From Roseofilum capinflatum BLCC-M114 (lineage in GTDB: Bacteria > Cyanobacteriota > Cyanobacteriia > Cyanobacteriales > Desertifilaceae): a stretch of DNA of 64,000 nt. This document shows positions 61,663-64,000 of the stretch, in pieces. Under the pieces are notes generated by a model that was not told the DNA's origin, searched no databases, and was given only the letters and a program-made list of their open reading frames with translations. The stretch's first letter is position 1, and every line of letters starts with the position of its first letter. The stretch lies in assembly GCF_030068505.1 (NCBI RefSeq), contig NZ_JAQOSO010000109.1:51125-115124 (forward strand), read 5' to 3'. The position numbers and the translations under genes are program-made.

Positions 61663-62055
61663 TTAACTTTCGTCTAGGTGTTCGGCAACATTGTGATAGA
61701 GATCGAGAATATGGCGATCGTCTAAATAATAATAGACTTTTCGGCCCCGTTTTTGGTAGCGGACAAGCCGATGAGCGCGGAGGGTTCGCAGTTGGTGGGA
61801 AACGGCGGATTCTGTCAGTTCGAGGGTGGTGGCTAAATCACATACGCACAGTTCTTCTGTGGCTAACAGAGATAGGATTCTTAAGCGGTTGGGGTCTCCG
61901 AGGATACTAAAGAATTCTGCCATTTTTTGGGCTTTCCGGGGATGCAGAAGATGGGATTCTAGGTCTTGTCGATGTTCGGTGTCTAAGTCTTCGGGGGGGC
62001 AATGGGGGGAGCAGTAGGGGGAGTCTATGGACTGGGAGAGGGAAGATTGTGACAT
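61663..62055 (-). CDS. ArsR/SmtB-family metal-responsive repressor (ZiaR/SmtB-like)
   Basis: A 130-residue winged-helix repressor. It has the ELCVCDL motif (about 68-74) where metal-sensing cysteines sit in CadC/ZiaR-type proteins, the recognition helix LTESAVSHQLRTLRAHRLV and the C-terminal DDRHILDLYHNVAEHLDE (D-x-H...H-x2-E, the alpha-5 zinc site of SmtB). Having both sites is like ZiaR and AztR. The N-terminus adds CSPHCPPED, with more Cys. It is divergent from the metallothionein gene, whose two operator-like repeats lie between them; it likely represses that gene until zinc or a similar metal binds. Confidence 0.88.
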   Translation of the reverse strand: MSQSSLSQSIDSPYCSPHCPPEDLDTEHRQDLESHLLHPRKAQKMAEFFSILGDPNRLRILSLLATEELCVCDLATTLELTESAVSHQLRTLRAHRLVRYQKRGRKVYYYLDDRHILDLYHNVAEHLDES

Positions 62056-62122
62056 GGAGTTGGGTGATGGGTTATGAGTGAGTAGATCGTTTTTGGGCTA
62101 CTTATTCAAATTTAACAATCTC

Positions 62123-62169
62123 TGAACAATCTTTCAATTATTTTATGCTAATCTATGAATATCTGTTCA
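62123..62169. promoter_or_regulatory. Two SmtB-type operators
   Basis: Two inverted repeats of the form TGAA-N6-TTCA lie at 62123-62136 (TGAACAATCTTTCA) and 62156-62169 (TGAATATCTGTTCA), 33 bases apart. Both fit the core of known SmtB/ArsR-type sites. They overlap a possible -10, TATGCT (62144-62149), as expected for a repressed metallothionein promoter. Confidence 0.7.
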
Positions 62170-62193
62170 GATGTAAGTCAAGGAGACAAGATT

Positions 62194-62361
62194 ATGGCAA
62201 CTGCAACCCAAGTCAAATGTGCTTGTGAGTCTTGTAGCTGTATGGTGGATGAGGCAACTGGGTTTAAGAAAAATGGCCAGGTTTATTGTAGTGAAGCTTG
62301 CGCCAATGGCCATCCTGACGGTTCAGGCTGTGGGCATCACGGATGTAATTGTCACAAATAA
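62194..62361 (+). CDS. smtA: Bacterial metallothionein SmtA
   Basis: A 55-residue Cys-rich protein with nine Cys at positions 9, 11, 14, 16, 32, 36, 46, 51 and 53 and four His (40, 48, 49, 54). The early CACESCSCMVDE and later YCSEACANGHPDG pattern matches cyanobacterial SmtA (BmtA), which binds four zinc ions in the cytoplasm. It starts at the ATG at 62194, with AAGGAG 8-13 bases before it, rather than at the in-frame ATG at 62155, which lies inside the operator. Divergent from the SmtB-like repressor gene, which most likely controls it. Confidence 0.92.
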   Translation: MATATQVKCACESCSCMVDEATGFKKNGQVYCSEACANGHPDGSGCGHHGCNCHK

Positions 62362-62372
62362 TATAAATCCGG

Positions 62373-62436
62373 GTAAGGTGGGCAGGGTATGCTAGTGGAA
62401 GTTGAAGGATATGGCTTATCCTCCTGCCCACCCTAC
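62373..62436. repeat. GTAAGGTGGGCAGG/CCTGCCCACCCTAC hairpin
   Basis: GTAAGGTGGGCAGG (62373-62386) pairs with CCTGCCCACCCTAC (62423-62436) with one mismatch. It is the third GGTGGGCAGG-type hairpin in the window, after smtA, and its right end touches the 117-bp element. Confidence 0.65.
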
Positions 62437-62553
62437 TGCCGTGACAACCCTAAAATGGTGGGTTACGGCGGATTGATAGATTGCTGTCAGAGTCTAGGTT
62501 TTAGCCGCCTAACCCACCCTACGCTAATGCACATTTTTAGCTGTGTCATGGCA
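62437..62553. mobile_element. 117-bp MITE-like element, copy 1
   Basis: It starts TGCCGTGACA and ends TGTCATGGCA, nearly perfect 10-base terminal inverted repeats. A second copy at 63824-63940 is of equal length and almost identical. The interior carries a second inverted repeat GGTGGGTTACGGCGG/CCGCCTAACCCACC. CTAC flanks it on both sides here and at copy 2. It has no coding capacity, so a partner transposase would act in trans. Confidence 0.75.
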
Positions 62554-62591
62554 CTACTGTTGTTCACTCCCCCTATTCCCCCATTCCCCCG

Positions 62592-63293
62592 CTAAGGTGC
62601 ATCGGAACCATCGGCTTTCACGGAGCCTTTGTCTAAGGTGCGGGGCGTTTTTTCTAAATAATCGCTTTCTTCCTCCGACCAGTATTGACGATACAATAGC
62701 TCTAATTCACTTCCAGCGCGGCGAAAGAGCTTTACTTGCATAAAAATCAAGCCTTGAAATAAGCGATAAAAGGCTACAGCAGTAATGGCAATCACCAACC
62801 CGACGGCGGTACTAATTAAGGCTTCCCCAATGCCCAAGGTTACGCCACGGGTGGAGGCAGTGGCTAAGTCGCCAATGCGAATGGAGCCTAATGAATTAAT
62901 TAATCCTAATACGGTTCCCAAGAGTCCCAACATGGGAGAGAGGGAAATCACTGCTTCTAAGATTTTGTCTCCCCGGCGCATGGCTGCTAATTCATCATCG
63001 GCTGCTGCTTCTAAGGCTAAACGAAAGGCCTCCGGGTCGGCATTTCTGATCCTTAAGGGAGCATAGAGGAACCGGCCCACAGGTTGATCGCTGGCACGTC
63101 GGGCAATTTCTGGGGCAGTTCTCCAGTCTTCTCGTGCGGCTTCGAGAATTTGCTCGATGAGTTCTTTTTCTTTGGTTAAGACTGTCCACCAAAACCATAA
63201 CCGTTCAATAATGGTACTGAGGGCCAGTACGGATAAGAACAGTAATGGGCCAATGGTTAACCCCCCCTTCTCTAAAATTTCTGCGATCGTCAT
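62592..63293 (-). CDS. exbB: ExbB/TolQ/MotA-type proton channel protein
   Basis: A 233-residue membrane protein with three hydrophobic segments (about 10-32, 115-140, 155-180). The ExbB signature [21 protein letters not shown] (about 119-139) and [28 protein letters not shown] (about 151-178) are present. With ExbD it uses proton flow to energise outer-membrane transport or other processes. It would normally sit next to exbD; here smtB, smtA and repeats lie between them. The C-terminal tail is charged. Confidence 0.88.
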   Translation of the reverse strand: MTIAEILEKGGLTIGPLLFLSVLALSTIIERLWFWWTVLTKEKELIEQILEAAREDWRTAPEIARRASDQPVGRFLYAPLRIRNADPEAFRLALEAAADDELAAMRRGDKILEAVISLSPMLGLLGTVLGLINSLGSIRIGDLATASTRGVTLGIGEALISTAVGLVIAITAVAFYRLFQGLIFMQVKLFRRAGSELELLYRQYWSEEESDYLEKTPRTLDKGSVKADGSDAP

Positions 63294-63490
63294 AGTTGTC
63301 TGGTTCTCTGTGCCTAAACGCCGGGTAATGGAATCAGTGTTCTTCGATTGTCTTACATTTTAGGGTGAATTTTCGGGTGTTCGGAGTTTATTCTCAGGTT
63401 TTCCCTTGCAGTTGAGCTAGGTGGGGAAATCCTTACCCACATTTTAGATAAGAGTTTGCGACAATAGAGGCAATGAGAGAAAGATATCTT

Positions 63491-63793
63491 ATGAGCAACC
63501 CAATTCAATCCCTGTATACCTGGTATCGAAACATGATTCGCAATCCCCAGTATCGCTGGTGGATTATTTTGGGGACTTTGGTTTATATTTTCAGTCCCCT
63601 AGACATTTCCCCGGATGTGTTCCCGATCGCCGGTCAAATTGATGATGTCGCGGTGATGGTAATTTTGCTTTCGGAGGTCTCCCAACTCGTTTTAGACCGG
63701 GTAAAAGCGAAACAGTCATCAACCTCTGCCTCCTCCAATGATGGAACCTCCCCCAAAAATACGGTGGATGTGGATGCCGTTTCCCTCGATTAG
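63491..63793 (+). CDS. DUF1232 (YkvA-like) membrane protein
   Basis: A 100-residue protein with the DUF1232 core: NPQYRWWIILGTLVYIFSPLDISPDVFPIAGQIDDVAVMVILLSEVSQLVLDRVK, including the typical SPLDISPD...IDDV pattern and a membrane segment. The tail is Ser/Asn-rich. Function unknown. ATG 63491 is chosen over 63473; both are in frame and neither has a strong ribosome-binding site, so the six-residue difference is uncertain. The gene is divergent from exbB. Confidence 0.7.
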   Translation: MSNPIQSLYTWYRNMIRNPQYRWWIILGTLVYIFSPLDISPDVFPIAGQIDDVAVMVILLSEVSQLVLDRVKAKQSSTSASSNDGTSPKNTVDVDAVSLD

Positions 63794-63823
63794 TCCCCTC
63801 ACCGACTATAGGAGCTACCCTAC

Positions 63824-63940
63824 TGCCGTGACAACCCTAAAATGGTGGGTTACGGCGGATTGATAGATTGCTGTCAGAGTCTAGGTTTTAGCCGCCTAAC
63901 CCACCCTACGCTAATGCACATTTTTAGCTGTGTCACGGCA
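63824..63940. mobile_element. 117-bp MITE-like element, copy 2
   Basis: TGCCGTGACA (63824-63833) and TGTCACGGCA (63931-63940) are perfect 10-base terminal inverted repeats. It differs from copy 1 only by about one base (CACGG/CATGG). It is flanked by CTAC on both sides, and a TATTGCC array follows. Confidence 0.8.
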
Positions 63941-63946
63941 CTACGC

Positions 63947-64000
63947 TATTGCCTATTGCCTATTGCCTATTGCCTATTGCCTATTGCCTATTGCCTATTG
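63947..64000. repeat. TATTGCC heptamer array to the window end
   Basis: Almost eight perfect copies of TATTGCC (54 bases) run to the end of the window and probably beyond. It is the longest perfect array here. Confidence 0.9.

Noticed and set aside
62155..62193. Upstream ATG giving a longer metallothionein
   Set aside because: The ATG lies in the operator TGAATATCTGTTCA, and the second ATG has a good AAGGAG site and the family start.

Overview
The window is chromosomal DNA of a cyanobacterium. The evidence is the very frequent octamer GCGATCGC (HIP1), an NDH-1 CO2-uptake operon (ndhF3-ndhD3-cupA-cupS), a Ycf23 protein, a Psb35-like photosystem II protein, the cyanobacterial panC-cmk fusion, an exosortase (PEP-CTERM) substrate and many heptanucleotide tandem arrays (TTGCCTA/TTGCCTT). 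The repeat-rich style fits a filamentous cyanobacterium, but I cannot name the species. No rRNA, tRNA, CRISPR array or intact transposase gene was recognised.

Layout. 1-8.6 kb: a GT39 glycosyltransferase cut by the window edge, a small membrane protein, ycf23, an unknown membrane protein, a GT4 glycosyltransferase, an SbcD/Mre11-type phosphoesterase and an exported glycoside-hydrolase-like protein. 8.9-13.2 kb: a PEP-CTERM surface protein and a divergent TPR-CHAT protease/FecR-domain pair. 13.5-18.9 kb: the high-affinity CO2-uptake NDH-1MS operon. 19.2-22.4 kb: mutarotase, Uma2 nuclease, ParE-type toxin-antitoxin and a decayed Uma2 copy. 22.5-25.1 kb: an arsenic operon (PstS-like protein, Acr3, ArsC) behind four 11-bp repeats that look like a Pho box. 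25.2-34.3 kb: HtpX/LemA pair, a chemoreceptor, a small secreted protein, Psb35-like protein, RsmB, a membrane protein and LeuC. 34.5-39.8 kb: a 1766-residue kinase-ATPase-GAF-phosphatase protein flanked by related short repeats. 40-46.9 kb: UDP-xylose synthesis genes, PanC/Cmk, RlpA and PurM. 47.1-51.8 kb: EgtD, an OvoA-type sulfoxide synthase, an exported lyase-like protein lacking the MIO tripeptide, and a DUF427 protein. 51.8-57.7 kb: toxin-antitoxin genes, a broken permease, HrcA, an amino-acid-binding protein, SfsA and decayed antitoxin/toxin genes. 57.7-64 kb: a P-type ATPase, another Uma2 gene, ExbD and ExbB separated by an SmtB/metallothionein module, and a DUF1232 protein.

How the genes work together. 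The ndhF3-cupS operon makes an inducible thylakoid CO2-hydrating NDH-1 complex. The arsenic operon reduces arsenate, exports arsenite and supplies a phosphate-binding protein, and its putative Pho box would tie it to phosphate starvation. Ugd and the decarboxylase make UDP-xylose. EgtD plus the OvoA-like enzyme match the convergently evolved cyanobacterial ergothioneine pathway. The adjoining secreted MIO-less lyase and DUF427 protein are the most interesting unexplained part and could form a thiohistidine turnover or salvage module.

The window also carries several families of small repeats: a 145-bp element at the broken ends of two unrelated genes, a 117-bp element with terminal inverted repeats, several hairpin families, heptamer arrays and an in-frame palindrome inside cytidylate kinase. 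They mark the accessory stretches near 20-22.5, 51.8-53.2, 57.2-57.7 and 60.8-64 kb.
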